Shown in pieces: positions 6,574-14,575 of a stretch of DNA of 27,582 bases (position 1 is its first letter; every line of letters begins with the position of its first letter). Below the pieces are notes generated by a model. The model saw only the letters and a list, made by a program, of their open reading frames with translations. It was not told where the DNA came from and ran no database searches. Origin of the DNA: RUG12395 sp034178705 (GTDB taxonomy: Bacteria; Bacillota; Clostridia; Oscillospirales; CAG-272); contig JAXFQY010000064.1 in the NCBI GenBank assembly GCA_034178705.1, positions 1 to 27,582 of the forward strand. Reading direction: 5' to 3'. The translations under genes and the position numbers were made by a program.

Positions 6574-7257
6574 TCAATCCCCCTCAGCCCATTCCGACAG
6601 GCGGTTCAATCCGTCCTTACTTCCGGAAACATATAGAATGTCTCCTTTCTTGAAAACATAGCCCGGTCCGACCGACTCAATCAAAGTGCCGTCTGATTCA
6701 ATCGCAATGATATTGATCCCGAGCAAGCCGCGAAGATTGACCGTCAGGACTGTCTGATCGATGATTTTATCCGGAATTACAAGTTTGGATATGTTGAGTT
6801 TCTCGCTCAGCTGAATAAAATCGAGCATCCGCGATGCTTCCAGGCGGTGCGCAAGGCGAAGCGCCATATCCCGCTCCGGATATACCACCTCCGCACCGAG
6901 CTTGGCGAGGATTTCCCCATGCTCCGCACTTTTGGCTTTGGCAATAACCTTCGGAATTCCGAGACTGACAAGGTTCAGCGTAGTCAGAATCGAAGTGTCC
7001 ATATGCTCTCCGATACAGACAATCGCAACATCACAGTTCTGAATACCGGTATCGGAAAGCGTTTTTTTGTCAAGAGAGCGAACAACATAGGCGTTTTCCG
7101 TATACTCCCGAAGCTCGCGGACTTTCTCCTCATCCTGATCAAGAACAAGAAGCTCCGCTCCCGCCTCGGCAAGTTCTGTCGCCAATGCATAGCCGAAGCG
7201 GCCGAGTCCGATGATTCCGTAAGTGTTTTTTTCATTTTTTTTCTTATCGTGAAACAT
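6574..7257 (-). CDS. ktrA: KtrA/TrkA-type potassium channel regulatory subunit (RCK)
   Basis: The 227-residue cytoplasmic protein has an N-terminal RCK_N Rossmann domain (GIIGLGRFG near residues 15-23, acidic strand end VLDQD, VCIGE) and a TrkA_C domain at about 145-220 (LLGINIIAIESDGT, VFKKGDILYVSG). Such subunits form an octameric ring that gates the KtrB membrane pore in response to ATP/ADP and, in Firmicutes, c-di-AMP. It follows ktrB by 12 bp with its own GGAGG site, so the two form one operon read leftward, ending at the hairpin at 6541-6567. Confidence 0.9.
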   Translation of the reverse strand: MFHDKKKNEKNTYGIIGLGRFGYALATELAEAGAELLVLDQDEEKVRELREYTENAYVVRSLDKKTLSDTGIQNCDVAIVCIGEHMDTSILTTLNLVSLGIPKVIAKAKSAEHGEILAKLGAEVVYPERDMALRLAHRLEASRMLDFIQLSEKLNISKLVIPDKIIDQTVLTVNLRGLLGINIIAIESDGTLIESVGPGYVFKKGDILYVSGSKDGLNRLSEWAEGD

Positions 7258-7269
7258 TTTTTCCTCCGT

Positions 7270-8568
7270 TTATCCTATCGCGAGGTTGCCCTCGGGATAC
7301 CGAACCCGTTCCCCGTTTGAAAAATACCAGAGCAAAGCAATCGTCATCGGCCCGAGACGTCCGATATACATAATAACAATCGAAAGGAGCTTGCTTCCGA
7401 CCCCGAGCTGTGCGGTAACCCCGGTCGAAAGTCCCACGGTTCCGAAAGCGCTGACAACTTCAAAAAGAATATCCCTGATGGAAAGAGCCGGTTCCATCGC
7501 ACACATCAGGAATGTGCCCGTTAAAATCACCCCGAGCGCAATCAGCGTAATGACTGCTGCCTTTCGGAACGCTTCGCGGGGCATCGCGTACCGGAAGCCC
7601 TTTTCCGCCCGGTTGGTCGCCGCAGACTGGATTCCCTGAATCAGTGCAAAAACCGTTGTCGTCTTCACACCGCCTCCGGTGGATCCGGGAGAAGCACCGA
7701 TAAACATCAGACAAAGCATCACGATCAGTCCGGCATTGGAAAGGCCCCCAATCGGGTAGGTGGCAAATCCCGCGGTCCGCGCGGAGACACTCTGAAACAG
7801 CGCACCGAGCCACGGAATCCCCTCGGTCAGACGCAGCAAAACGGTTCCTGCGGCAATCAGGACAACGCTGAAGGAAAGAACCACCTTCGTATGCATGGAA
7901 AAACGCTTCCAGCGAAAACGCTTTGCCAAAATCTCGCGGATCACAAGAAATCCGATTCCGCCGAGGAAAATCAAGGCACAGGTAATCAGATTCAGGAGAA
8001 GGTTTTCCCGATAAGGAATCAGGCTTTGCCCGCCTCCGAGAACATCAAAGCCGGAGTTGTTGAAGGATGCCACCGAATGGAACAGGCTGATCCACAGAGC
8101 GCGCAGCGGCGGGTAATCCCGAGCAAAGACACAAAAGGAAAGCACAGCACCGCAGAGTTCAATTGTTATTGTAGTCAGAAAAACACTTTTCAGAAACCGG
8201 ACGACCCCTTTACCGGAGTCGAGATTCATTGCCTCTCGGACAACGCTGCGCCCCTTCAGGCTGAGTTTTTTCCCCATTGCCAGAATTACTCCGGTTCCGA
8301 CCGCCGTCACGCCGAGACCGCCGATCTGGATCAGGAGTGCCAGGACAATCTGACCGAGCGGTGTAAAGGTATCTCCGGGGTCAACCGCAACCAGCCCCGT
8401 GACGCAAACGGCACTGGCAGAAGTATAAAGCGTGTCAATATAGCGAACCGTCACCCCATCTCTTACACAGCAAGGAAGGGATAGAAGAAGAGAGCCAAGC
8501 AGAATGACAAAAACAAACCCGAGCGCAATAATCCGCGCCGGAGAAAGCCATTTCAGAATTTTCGGCAT
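7270..8568 (-). CDS. ktrB: KtrB/TrkH-family potassium transporter
   Basis: The 432-residue integral membrane protein carries four repeated M1-P-M2 units. The selectivity-filter glycines are visible in each pore loop: AVCVTGLV (about 56-63), FNNSGFD, ARTAGFA and FGTVGLS. The length and the short N-terminus fit KtrB better than TrkH. The protein takes up K+, with Na+ coupling in studied Ktr systems, and pairs with the RCK subunit encoded directly downstream. A GAGGTGG site precedes the ATG. Its leader is only about 65 nt, too short for the c-di-AMP riboswitch that often precedes ktr genes. Confidence 0.92.
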   Translation of the reverse strand: MPKILKWLSPARIIALGFVFVILLGSLLLSLPCCVRDGVTVRYIDTLYTSASAVCVTGLVAVDPGDTFTPLGQIVLALLIQIGGLGVTAVGTGVILAMGKKLSLKGRSVVREAMNLDSGKGVVRFLKSVFLTTITIELCGAVLSFCVFARDYPPLRALWISLFHSVASFNNSGFDVLGGGQSLIPYRENLLLNLITCALIFLGGIGFLVIREILAKRFRWKRFSMHTKVVLSFSVVLIAAGTVLLRLTEGIPWLGALFQSVSARTAGFATYPIGGLSNAGLIVMLCLMFIGASPGSTGGGVKTTTVFALIQGIQSAATNRAEKGFRYAMPREAFRKAAVITLIALGVILTGTFLMCAMEPALSIRDILFEVVSAFGTVGLSTGVTAQLGVGSKLLSIVIMYIGRLGPMTIALLWYFSNGERVRYPEGNLAIG

Positions 8569-8640
8569 GTATCCACCTCAATCAGGAAGGGTTGCGCGCA
8601 ATCTCCTCTCCGCCCCGGAAGAGGAAGCCGTGTTTTTGTC

Positions 8641-8649
8641 ATTATAACA
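8641..8649 (-). promoter_or_regulatory. extended -10 promoter of ktrBA
   Basis: On the minus strand TGT is followed by TATAAT (8641-8646), about 73 nt before the ktrB start; the -35 is poor. Between this and the rpsB promoter (about 8650-8825) I see no gene or recognisable element. Confidence 0.6.
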
Positions 8650-8825
8650 CAGCCTGCTCCGAAAATCCATAGCTTCTGTAAAGTTTCTTTGCCGCATCCT
8701 TTTTATTGTCCGGCTGCGGGGGCCGATCGGCAAATATCCTTAAGAGCGCTGTGGTTTCCGGAAGAAGCATTCGGAAAAACAATTCATTTTTCTGCAGTTT
8801 TTTCTAAAAACAATGGGGGTAGGTC

Positions 8826-8854
8826 TTGATTTATCGAAAAGAATATGCTATACT
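8826..8854 (+). promoter_or_regulatory. promoter of rpsB-tsf
   Basis: TTGATT (8826-8831), 17-bp spacer and TATACT (8849-8854) with an upstream TGC, i.e. an extended -10. The predicted start near 8861 gives a leader of about 120 nt. Confidence 0.75.
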
Positions 8855-8861
8855 TCTTTAG

Positions 8862-8957
8862 TCACGGTAAATTCACTTACTATGCCGTGAAATTCACACA
8901 CGGGCGCGTCGCCCCGGTTCCGCTCCGGCGGTCGGCGACCAACGCGGTCCGTGGTGG
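8862..8957 (+). promoter_or_regulatory. structured leader of rpsB (candidate S2 autoregulatory RNA)
   Basis: A small stem CACGG/CCGTG (about 8862-8889) is followed by a long nested hairpin. In it CACGG (8899-8903) pairs with CCGTG (8949-8953), CGCGT (8905-8909) with ACGCG (8942-8946), CGCC (8910-8913) with GGCG (8934-8937), and CCGG (8914-8917) with CCGG (8925-8928). The structure ends just before the AAGGAGG of rpsB. Autoregulatory leaders before ribosomal protein operons are well known; assignment to a named S2 leader family needs a covariance search. Confidence 0.6.
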
Positions 8958-8980
8958 AAAAAACCGAAGGAGGACTGAAA

Positions 8981-9733
8981 ATGTCTGTTATCACCATCAA
9001 GCAGCTGCTTGAAGCCGGTGTCCATTTCGGACACCACACCAGAAGATGGAACCCGAAGATGGCGGAGTATATCTTCACCGAAAGAGGCGGGATCTACATC
9101 ATCGATCTTCAGAAAACAGTCAAGAAGTTTGAGGAAGCCTACAACTTTGTCCGTGATCTTTCCGCCCAGAACGGCACGATGCTCTTTGTCGGTACAAAGA
9201 AGCAGGCTGCCGATACCATCAAGGAAGAAGCAGAACGCTGCGGCATGTACTATGTCAATGTCCGTTGGCCGGGCGGTATGCTGACCAATTTCAAAACCAT
9301 CCGCAAAAGCATCAACCGTCTGAACGATCTGGAAAAAATGCAGGCAGACGGCACCTTTGATCTGCTCCCAAAGAAGGAAGTTGCAGCAAAGGTAAAGGAA
9401 ATTTACGATCTGGAAAAGAACTATGGCGGTATCAAGAACATGGATACCCTTCCCTCTGCGGTGTTTATTGTTGACCCCCGCAAGGAGCACAACGCCGTCA
9501 TGGAAGCAAAGAAGCTCGGAATCCCGGTTGTTGCCATTGTTGATACCAACTGCGACCCGGATGATGCCGACTATGTGATTCCCGGCAACGATGACGCAAT
9601 CCGCGCCATCCGTCTGATCTCCTCCGTCCTTGCAGATGCCGTTCTCGAAGGCAAGCAGGGAGAGCAGTTTACCGACAGTGAGGAAGTTCCCGCCGCAGAA
9701 GAAGCGGAGAAGACCGAGAGCGAAGCTGAGTAA
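8981..9733 (+). CDS. rpsB: 30S ribosomal protein S2
   Basis: The 250-residue protein opens with MSVITIKQLLEAGVHFGHHTRRWNPKM, here cited by its core EAGVHFGHHTRRWNPKM, the universal S2 signature. It continues with the conserved FVGTKKQA, RWPGGMLTNF and PSAVFIVDPRKE blocks and ends in an acidic tail. S2 joins the small subunit late in assembly. The start at 8981 is set by AAGGAGG (8967-8973) and by family length; a GTG 30 nt upstream is in frame but lies inside the leader hairpin. It is followed 23 bp later by tsf, the usual rpsB-tsf operon. Confidence 0.97.
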   Translation: MSVITIKQLLEAGVHFGHHTRRWNPKMAEYIFTERGGIYIIDLQKTVKKFEEAYNFVRDLSAQNGTMLFVGTKKQAADTIKEEAERCGMYYVNVRWPGGMLTNFKTIRKSINRLNDLEKMQADGTFDLLPKKEVAAKVKEIYDLEKNYGGIKNMDTLPSAVFIVDPRKEHNAVMEAKKLGIPVVAIVDTNCDPDDADYVIPGNDDAIRAIRLISSVLADAVLEGKQGEQFTDSEEVPAAEEAEKTESEAE

Positions 9734-9756
9734 TCGAACGAAAAGGAGAGAACAAA

Positions 9757-10680
9757 ATGGCTATTACCGCATCTCAAGTCGCTGAACTGAGAAAGAAGAC
9801 CGGCTGCGGCATGATGGAGTGCAAGAAGGCACTCGTCGAAGCAGACGGCAACATGGATGAGGCAATCAAGGTCCTGCGCGAGCGCGGACTTTCCGTTGCC
9901 GCAAAGAAGGCAGACCGCATTGCCGCCGACGGTGTTGTCGACATCAAAACAGTCGGGGACTGCACCGCCATGATCGAAGTCAACTCTGAAACCGACTTTG
10001 TCGCAAAGAATGAAAAATTCCGCGAATTCGTTGGCACACTGCTTGACACGATTATTGAAAGAAAGCCGACAGACGTACCCGCACTGCTTGCAGCAAAGTA
10101 TCTTGATACCGACCTGACGGTGGAAGACAAGATGAAGGAAATGGTTTTCACCATTGGTGAAAAGCTTGAAATCCGTCGTTTTGTCGTTGTCAACGGCACA
10201 GTTTCCACTTATATTCACGGCAAAGGCAGCATCGGCGTTATCGTCTGCTTTGACGCAGATGAAAAGGCAAAGAGCAACCCGGGTTTTGCGGAATTTGCAA
10301 AGAACATTGCCCTTCAGGTCGGTGCGTATCCCACTGCCTATCTGGATAAGGACTCGGTTCCCGCTTCCGTCGTGGAAGAGGAAAAGAGTGTCTTGATTGC
10401 GCAGATCAAGAACGATCCCGCAAATGCCAAGAAACCCGAAGCCATTATTGAGAAGATGGTTCTCGGCAGAATCGGTAAGTTCTATGAGAACAACTGTCTC
10501 TGCGAGCAGGGCTACGTTAAGGATGACTCCATGAAGGTCCGCCAGTACGTTGAAAAGACCGCAAAGGAATTTGGCGGTTCCATTCAGCTGACCGGCTTCT
10601 ATCGTTATGAAAAGGGAGAGGGGATTCAGAAGCGCGAGGAGAACTTCGCTGATGAAATCTCCAAGATGGTCAACAAATAA
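9757..10680 (+). CDS. tsf: translation elongation factor Ts
   Basis: The 307-residue protein is the nucleotide exchange factor for EF-Tu. The N-terminal UBA-like domain has the invariant LRKKTGCGMMECKKAL (about 11-26) and the core has MIEVNSETDFVAKNEKF (about 70-86), which contacts EF-Tu; IALQVGAYPTAYL is also typical. AAGGAGAG lies 6 nt before the ATG. It is co-transcribed with rpsB and followed by a strong hairpin terminator. Confidence 0.97.
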   Translation: MAITASQVAELRKKTGCGMMECKKALVEADGNMDEAIKVLRERGLSVAAKKADRIAADGVVDIKTVGDCTAMIEVNSETDFVAKNEKFREFVGTLLDTIIERKPTDVPALLAAKYLDTDLTVEDKMKEMVFTIGEKLEIRRFVVVNGTVSTYIHGKGSIGVIVCFDADEKAKSNPGFAEFAKNIALQVGAYPTAYLDKDSVPASVVEEEKSVLIAQIKNDPANAKKPEAIIEKMVLGRIGKFYENNCLCEQGYVKDDSMKVRQYVEKTAKEFGGSIQLTGFYRYEKGEGIQKREENFADEISKMVNK

Positions 10681-10701
10681 TCGAAAGTGCGCTTATGATT
10701 C

Positions 10702-10750
10702 AGCGTCGGGGTTGCCTCATGGATTCTCATGAGGCGACCCCGACGCTTTC
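10702..10750 (+). terminator. terminator of rpsB-tsf
   Basis: A long stem: AGCGTCGGGGT (10702-10712) with ACCCCGACGCT (10737-10747), and inside it GCCTCATG (10714-10721) with CATGAGGC (10728-10735). A short T run follows. The remaining sequence to 10847 shows nothing I can assign. Confidence 0.8.
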
Positions 10751-10847
10751 CATATGCTTGTTCACGAAAGGTGCAGCGAGTAAATAATGCTGCGACCGAT
10801 TGCAACCGTTCTCTTGCCCCGTCTTTTTCAGAAATACGGAGGTAAGA

Positions 10848-11624
10848 TCAGAAAACAATTCTGCGTGCCTGCTTGCATTTCCCGGTTTCATCGTCTGTTT
10901 CGAAAATTGCCCCCATTGCTTCAATCGGACCATTCGCGGTTGAAAAGCGTACCGGCAGCTTGTCCCGCAACCGCCCGATAATGATCTCCGGAGAGACCCC
11001 GAGAACGCTGTTTTTCGGACCGCACATTCCAAGATCGGTCAAATAGCCGCACCCCCCCTTACCAATACGGAGATCTGCCGTCGGAACATGGGTATGCGTA
11101 CCGTAAAGCACACTTACTCTGCCGTCAAAGGCATAAAAAAATGCCAGCTTTTCGCTTGTGTATTCAGCGTGAAAATCAACAACCGAAAGATCATAATTCC
11201 CTGCTTCCCTCTCAAGAATCCGTTCCAATGTCCGAAATGGATCGTCCAGCGCAAGATCAAAGCCACAGTTTCCGCGCAAAGAGACAACCAGAACGCGCAG
11301 GGCGGCACAGCGGATAACGGTATAACCTGCCCCCGGAGCATCCGGTGGATAATTTGCCGGTCGAAGGACGCAGTCGGAATGAGCTTCGAGATAAGGAAAA
11401 AAGGATGAGCGGCTCATGCTGTGATTTCCCCCGGTCAGCACATCGCAGCCTGCCGAGAGAAGTTTTTCCGCGATCTTCGGCTCGACACCGGAAGAACCGG
11501 AGCCGTTTTCAGCATTGGCAACCGTAAAATCAATCCGGTTCTCCTGCTGGATACGGCGAAGGTTTCCGACAAGATAATCCGCTGCCGCTTCTCCGAAGAC
11601 ATCTCCGAGTGCCAAGATTTTCAT
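10848..11624 (-). CDS. ymdB: YmdB-family metallophosphoesterase (2',3'-cyclic nucleotide phosphodiesterase)
   Basis: The 258-residue protein matches the YmdB family (about 264 residues in Bacillus). Metal-site motifs are in order: GDVFG (7-11), NAENG (38-42), TGGNHSMS (65-72), VDFHAEYTSEK (about 149-159) and GTHTHVPTAD (about 175-184). In Bacillus subtilis YmdB hydrolyses 2',3'-cAMP and affects motility/biofilm switching and RNase Y-dependent RNA levels. It lies just downstream of rny, as in other Firmicutes, and its GGGAGG ribosome site begins directly after the rny terminator, so it depends on read-through or on an unseen promoter. Confidence 0.9.
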   Translation of the reverse strand: MKILALGDVFGEAAADYLVGNLRRIQQENRIDFTVANAENGSGSSGVEPKIAEKLLSAGCDVLTGGNHSMSRSSFFPYLEAHSDCVLRPANYPPDAPGAGYTVIRCAALRVLVVSLRGNCGFDLALDDPFRTLERILEREAGNYDLSVVDFHAEYTSEKLAFFYAFDGRVSVLYGTHTHVPTADLRIGKGGCGYLTDLGMCGPKNSVLGVSPEIIIGRLRDKLPVRFSTANGPIEAMGAIFETDDETGKCKQARRIVF

Positions 11625-11635
11625 GATTCCTCCCT

Positions 11636-11678
11636 AAAAAAGAGAGCTGCCGGATCCGGCTTTCACCGGATGGGCAGC
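11636..11678 (-). terminator. intrinsic terminator between rny and ymdB
   Basis: On the minus strand GCTGCC (11673-11678) pairs with GGCAGC (11646-11651), and inside it ATCCGG with CCGGAT, followed by TCTC and a T6 run (11636-11641). The ymdB Shine-Dalgarno and ATG follow within 15 nt. Confidence 0.8.
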
Positions 11679-11782
11679 CCCCTGTGTTTTATATTTACAC
11701 GCGGCAAGCCGCCATTACTACCGAAATAGCTTTATGTAAATATATGTGAAGCATCCACTGATGCATTTTTACGTGCGCGGAC

Positions 11783-13333
11783 TTACTTCGCGTAGTCGCA
11801 GGCTCTGCTCTCGCGAATCACATTGATTTTGATCTGACCGGGGTACTCCAGCTCGTTCTCAATCTTATGCGCAACATCCCGCGCAAGGATGACCATATCG
11901 TCGTCGCTGATCTGCTCCGGCTTGACCATGATACGGATCTCACGGCCTGCCTGAATAGCAAAGGTTTTCTCAACTCCGTTGAAGCTGTTGGCAATTTCCT
12001 CAAGCTTCTGGAGACGTTTGATGTAGTTTTCAAGATTTTCGCGTCTTGCACCGGGTCTTGCTGCGGAAATCGCGTCGGCAGCCTGAACAATGAAGTCAAG
12101 GATCGAGGTCGGCTCAACATCGCCGTGATGCGCCTCAATCGCGTGAATGACCTCCTTGCTTTCCTTGTACTTGCGGGCAATATCAACACCGATCTGTACA
12201 TGGGTGCCCTCAACCTCGGCGGTCATTGCCTTACCGATGTCATGCAGCAATCCGGCACGCTTAGCAAGCGTACTGTCCACGCCGAGCTCCTCGGCGAGAA
12301 TGCCGGAAAGCATTGAAACCTCAATGGAGTGACGGAGTACATTCTGACCGTAGCTTGTACGGTATTTCATTCTGCCAAGCAGCTTGATCAACTCCGGATT
12401 CAACCCGTGAACGCCGGTTTCAAACGTTGCTTTTTCGCCTGCCTGTTTGATTGAGGCGTCAACCTCACGCTGGGCGCGCTCCACCATTTCTTCGATACGA
12501 GCGGGGTGAATGCGTCCGTCCGCAATCAAACGCTCCAGAGCGATCCGCGCCACCTCGCGGCGAACGGGATCAAAACCGGAAATGGTGATAACCTCGGGTG
12601 TATCATCGATGATAAGATCGACTCCCGTCATGGTTTCGATTGTACGGATGTTTCTGCCCTCTCTGCCGATAATTCTGCCCTTCATCTCATCGTTCGGCAG
12701 ATTGACAACAGAAATTGCAATCTCACTGACATGGTCGGCGGCGCATCGCTGAACCGCAAGCGCAATCAGGTTCTTTGCCTTGGTTTCTGCCTGATCCTTG
12801 AATTCTTCCTCCAGCGCTGTCAGGCGAACCGCCATCTCATGTCTGGTTTCGGACTCCATTCTTTCAAGAAGCTCCGCCTTTGCCTGCTCCGCGGTATAGC
12901 CCGCAATTTTCTCCAGCATCGCAATCTGAGAGCTGAGAGTTTCCCGGATCTTCGCATTCAGCTCCTCGGCTTCCTTCGCCTTCTTCTGAATCGCTTCTTC
13001 CTTGCGTTCATTCGCTTCCAGCTTTGCGTCTAAGGCTTCCTCCTTGGCGCTGACCCTGCGCTCCTGCTTGGACATTTCGCGGCGGCGGTCCTTCAGTTCC
13101 TCGTCGGCGTCGGTCTTCAGCTTGATAATCTCTTCTTTTGCAGCAAGCAAGGCTTCTTTTTTCTTGGTCTCTGCAGACTTCAGCGCATCCTCAAGGATTT
13201 TCCTCGCCTGCTCCTCTGCAGATCCGATGGCAGCCTCGGCAATTCTCTTGCGCCGCGCCATACCAAGGAAAACACCGCAAATCAACGCAACGACAGCAAC
13301 AGCAGCTCCGATGCCGATATACAGCCATTCCAT
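11783..13333 (-). CDS. rny: ribonuclease Y
   Basis: The 516-residue membrane-anchored endoribonuclease starts mRNA decay in Firmicutes. It has an N-terminal transmembrane helix (about 4-25), a long charged coiled coil (about 30-190), a KH RNA-binding domain (GRIIGREGRNIRTIETMTG) and a catalytic HD domain (LRHSIEVS, then LLHDIGKA and HHGD). The Bacillus enzyme is 520 residues. The start at 13333 is chosen because AAAGGAGGT lies 7 nt upstream and the membrane helix begins there; a longer frame to 13414 has no ribosome site. Promoter at 13466-13494, followed by ymdB. Confidence 0.96.
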   Translation of the reverse strand: MEWLYIGIGAAVAVVALICGVFLGMARRKRIAEAAIGSAEEQARKILEDALKSAETKKKEALLAAKEEIIKLKTDADEELKDRRREMSKQERRVSAKEEALDAKLEANERKEEAIQKKAKEAEELNAKIRETLSSQIAMLEKIAGYTAEQAKAELLERMESETRHEMAVRLTALEEEFKDQAETKAKNLIALAVQRCAADHVSEIAISVVNLPNDEMKGRIIGREGRNIRTIETMTGVDLIIDDTPEVITISGFDPVRREVARIALERLIADGRIHPARIEEMVERAQREVDASIKQAGEKATFETGVHGLNPELIKLLGRMKYRTSYGQNVLRHSIEVSMLSGILAEELGVDSTLAKRAGLLHDIGKAMTAEVEGTHVQIGVDIARKYKESKEVIHAIEAHHGDVEPTSILDFIVQAADAISAARPGARRENLENYIKRLQKLEEIANSFNGVEKTFAIQAGREIRIMVKPEQISDDDMVILARDVAHKIENELEYPGQIKINVIRESRACDYAK

Positions 13334-13465
13334 TTTCAGCACCTCCTTTTCTGTTTTTTGATTAATTTTTGAAAGATCATTGTTTTGTGCAACCGGTGCA
13401 CGCCGTTTGCGCAAAGAGCATGAAAAGCAAAGGGTATACTTACGGCATTTTCATACACGTTATAT

Positions 13466-13494
13466 ATTTTAACTCTTTTGACGCCTTGTGTCAA
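13466..13494 (-). promoter_or_regulatory. promoter of rny
   Basis: Minus-strand TTGACA (13489-13494), 17-bp spacer and TAAAAT (13466-13471). Predicted leader of about 125 nt. Confidence 0.75.
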
Positions 13495-13549
13495 GAGAAA
13501 TCTTGTAACCTCACGGAAAAAACTCTTTCCGTCAAAAGCGCTGCTTACC

Positions 13550-13578
13550 TTGATTTCGGAAAGGTTCCATGATACAAT
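13550..13578 (+). promoter_or_regulatory. promoter of the DUF2156 gene
   Basis: TTGATT (13550-13555), 17-bp spacer and TACAAT (13573-13578). It shows that the in-frame ATG at 13569 lies within the promoter and cannot be the start. Confidence 0.7.
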
Positions 13579-13619
13579 GGTTCAGCAAAGAAAGTCAAAG
13601 AAAAAAGAAGGTCTTCATC

Positions 13620-14507
13620 ATGAATTTTTTTACACTCACCCCGGAGCATCTCCCGCTTATCCGCCCTTATTTCGCCACGGATCCGTCACGCATCTGCGAT
13701 CGCACGATTGGCGGAACCATGCTCTGGCGTTCCTATTACAAGACGTCATTCTTCTGCAACGGAAAAACGCTGATTTTCCGAATCTTGCACCCCACAGCCG
13801 GAATCTGTTACTCCGTTCCCCTCGGCGATCGGCAGGAGGGTCTTGTTCTTCTCTCCGAACAGGCTTTTCGGATGGGGAATTCCCTCCGCTTCTTCCCTGT
13901 CTCTCCGGAGGATGAACCGTTCCTCTCCTCCTTTTTCGGGGATAAGATCCGTTTTGAACCGGTACGTGACGCCTTTGATTATCTTTACAGAGCGGAGAAT
14001 CTGATTCAATTGTCCGGGAGTGCCTATGCGGGACAGCGCAATCAGATCAGTAAATTCTGCCGGGAAAATCCGGACTGGTCTTTTGAACGGATTACACCAA
14101 AGAATGCCGCTGAGGCAGCGCGCTTCTGCGATGATTTTTTTCAAAACGTTCGGAAGGATTACAGCGATACCTATCAAGCAGAGGAGAAGGAGCTTCCGGA
14201 AGCATTTGCAGAGCTTGCTGTCTTCGGGATGTTCGGCGGAATCCTCCGCGGAGATGACAGAATTGCCGCAGTAGCTCTCGGAGAGTATCGCGCAGACACA
14301 CTTTATGTTCATATCGAGAAGGCGGATCGCGCCTGCCGCGGAGCCTATCAGAAGATGGTCAACTGCTTTGCAGCAGAATTTGCCGGAGAAGGGATTTGCT
14401 ATATCAACCGTGAGGAAGACGACGGGGATCCCGGCCTTCGCGAATCCAAGCTCTCCTATCATCCGGAAGTACTTCTCCCGAAGTCCATTGCGTATGTTGA
14501 GAAATAA
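13620..14507 (+). CDS. DUF2156 / lysylphosphatidylglycerol synthase C-terminal-like protein
   Basis: The 295-residue soluble protein matches the DUF2156 family, made of two GNAT-like acyltransferase folds related to the catalytic domain of MprF. Recognisable blocks are DYLYRAENLIQLSGSAYAGQ (about 120-139) with RNQISKF, the LYVHIEKADR strand, YQKMVNCFA, and the C-terminal INREEDDGDPGLRESKLSYH with P..L..KSIAY. There is no membrane domain, so it is not a full lipid flippase-synthase. The family is thought to transfer aminoacyl or acyl groups, but its substrate is unknown. The start is set by the promoter at 13550-13578 and an AGAAGG site. It stands alone, convergent with polC. Confidence 0.8.
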   Translation: MNFFTLTPEHLPLIRPYFATDPSRICDRTIGGTMLWRSYYKTSFFCNGKTLIFRILHPTAGICYSVPLGDRQEGLVLLSEQAFRMGNSLRFFPVSPEDEPFLSSFFGDKIRFEPVRDAFDYLYRAENLIQLSGSAYAGQRNQISKFCRENPDWSFERITPKNAAEAARFCDDFFQNVRKDYSDTYQAEEKELPEAFAELAVFGMFGGILRGDDRIAAVALGEYRADTLYVHIEKADRACRGAYQKMVNCFAAEFAGEGICYINREEDDGDPGLRESKLSYHPEVLLPKSIAYVEK

Positions 14508-14511
14508 GGTC

Positions 14512-14558
14512 AATGCCCTGCTATCTGCGTTCTCTGACAGCGGATAGCAGGGCATTTT
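14512..14558. terminator. bidirectional hairpin between DUF2156 gene and polC
   Basis: AATGCCCTGCTATC (14512-14525) pairs perfectly with GATAGCAGGGCATT (14543-14556), with a 17-nt loop. A T4 run ends the plus-strand side. Confidence 0.75.
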
Positions 14559-14575
14559 CAACGGCTACTGTATTT

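Noticed and set aside
8569..8646. c-di-AMP (ydaO-type) riboswitch before ktrBA
   Set aside because: The leader from the extended -10 at 8641 is only about 65 nt, far too short for that riboswitch.
13569..13619. Upstream start for the DUF2156 gene
   Set aside because: The codon lies between the -35 and -10 of the predicted promoter, so it would not be transcribed.
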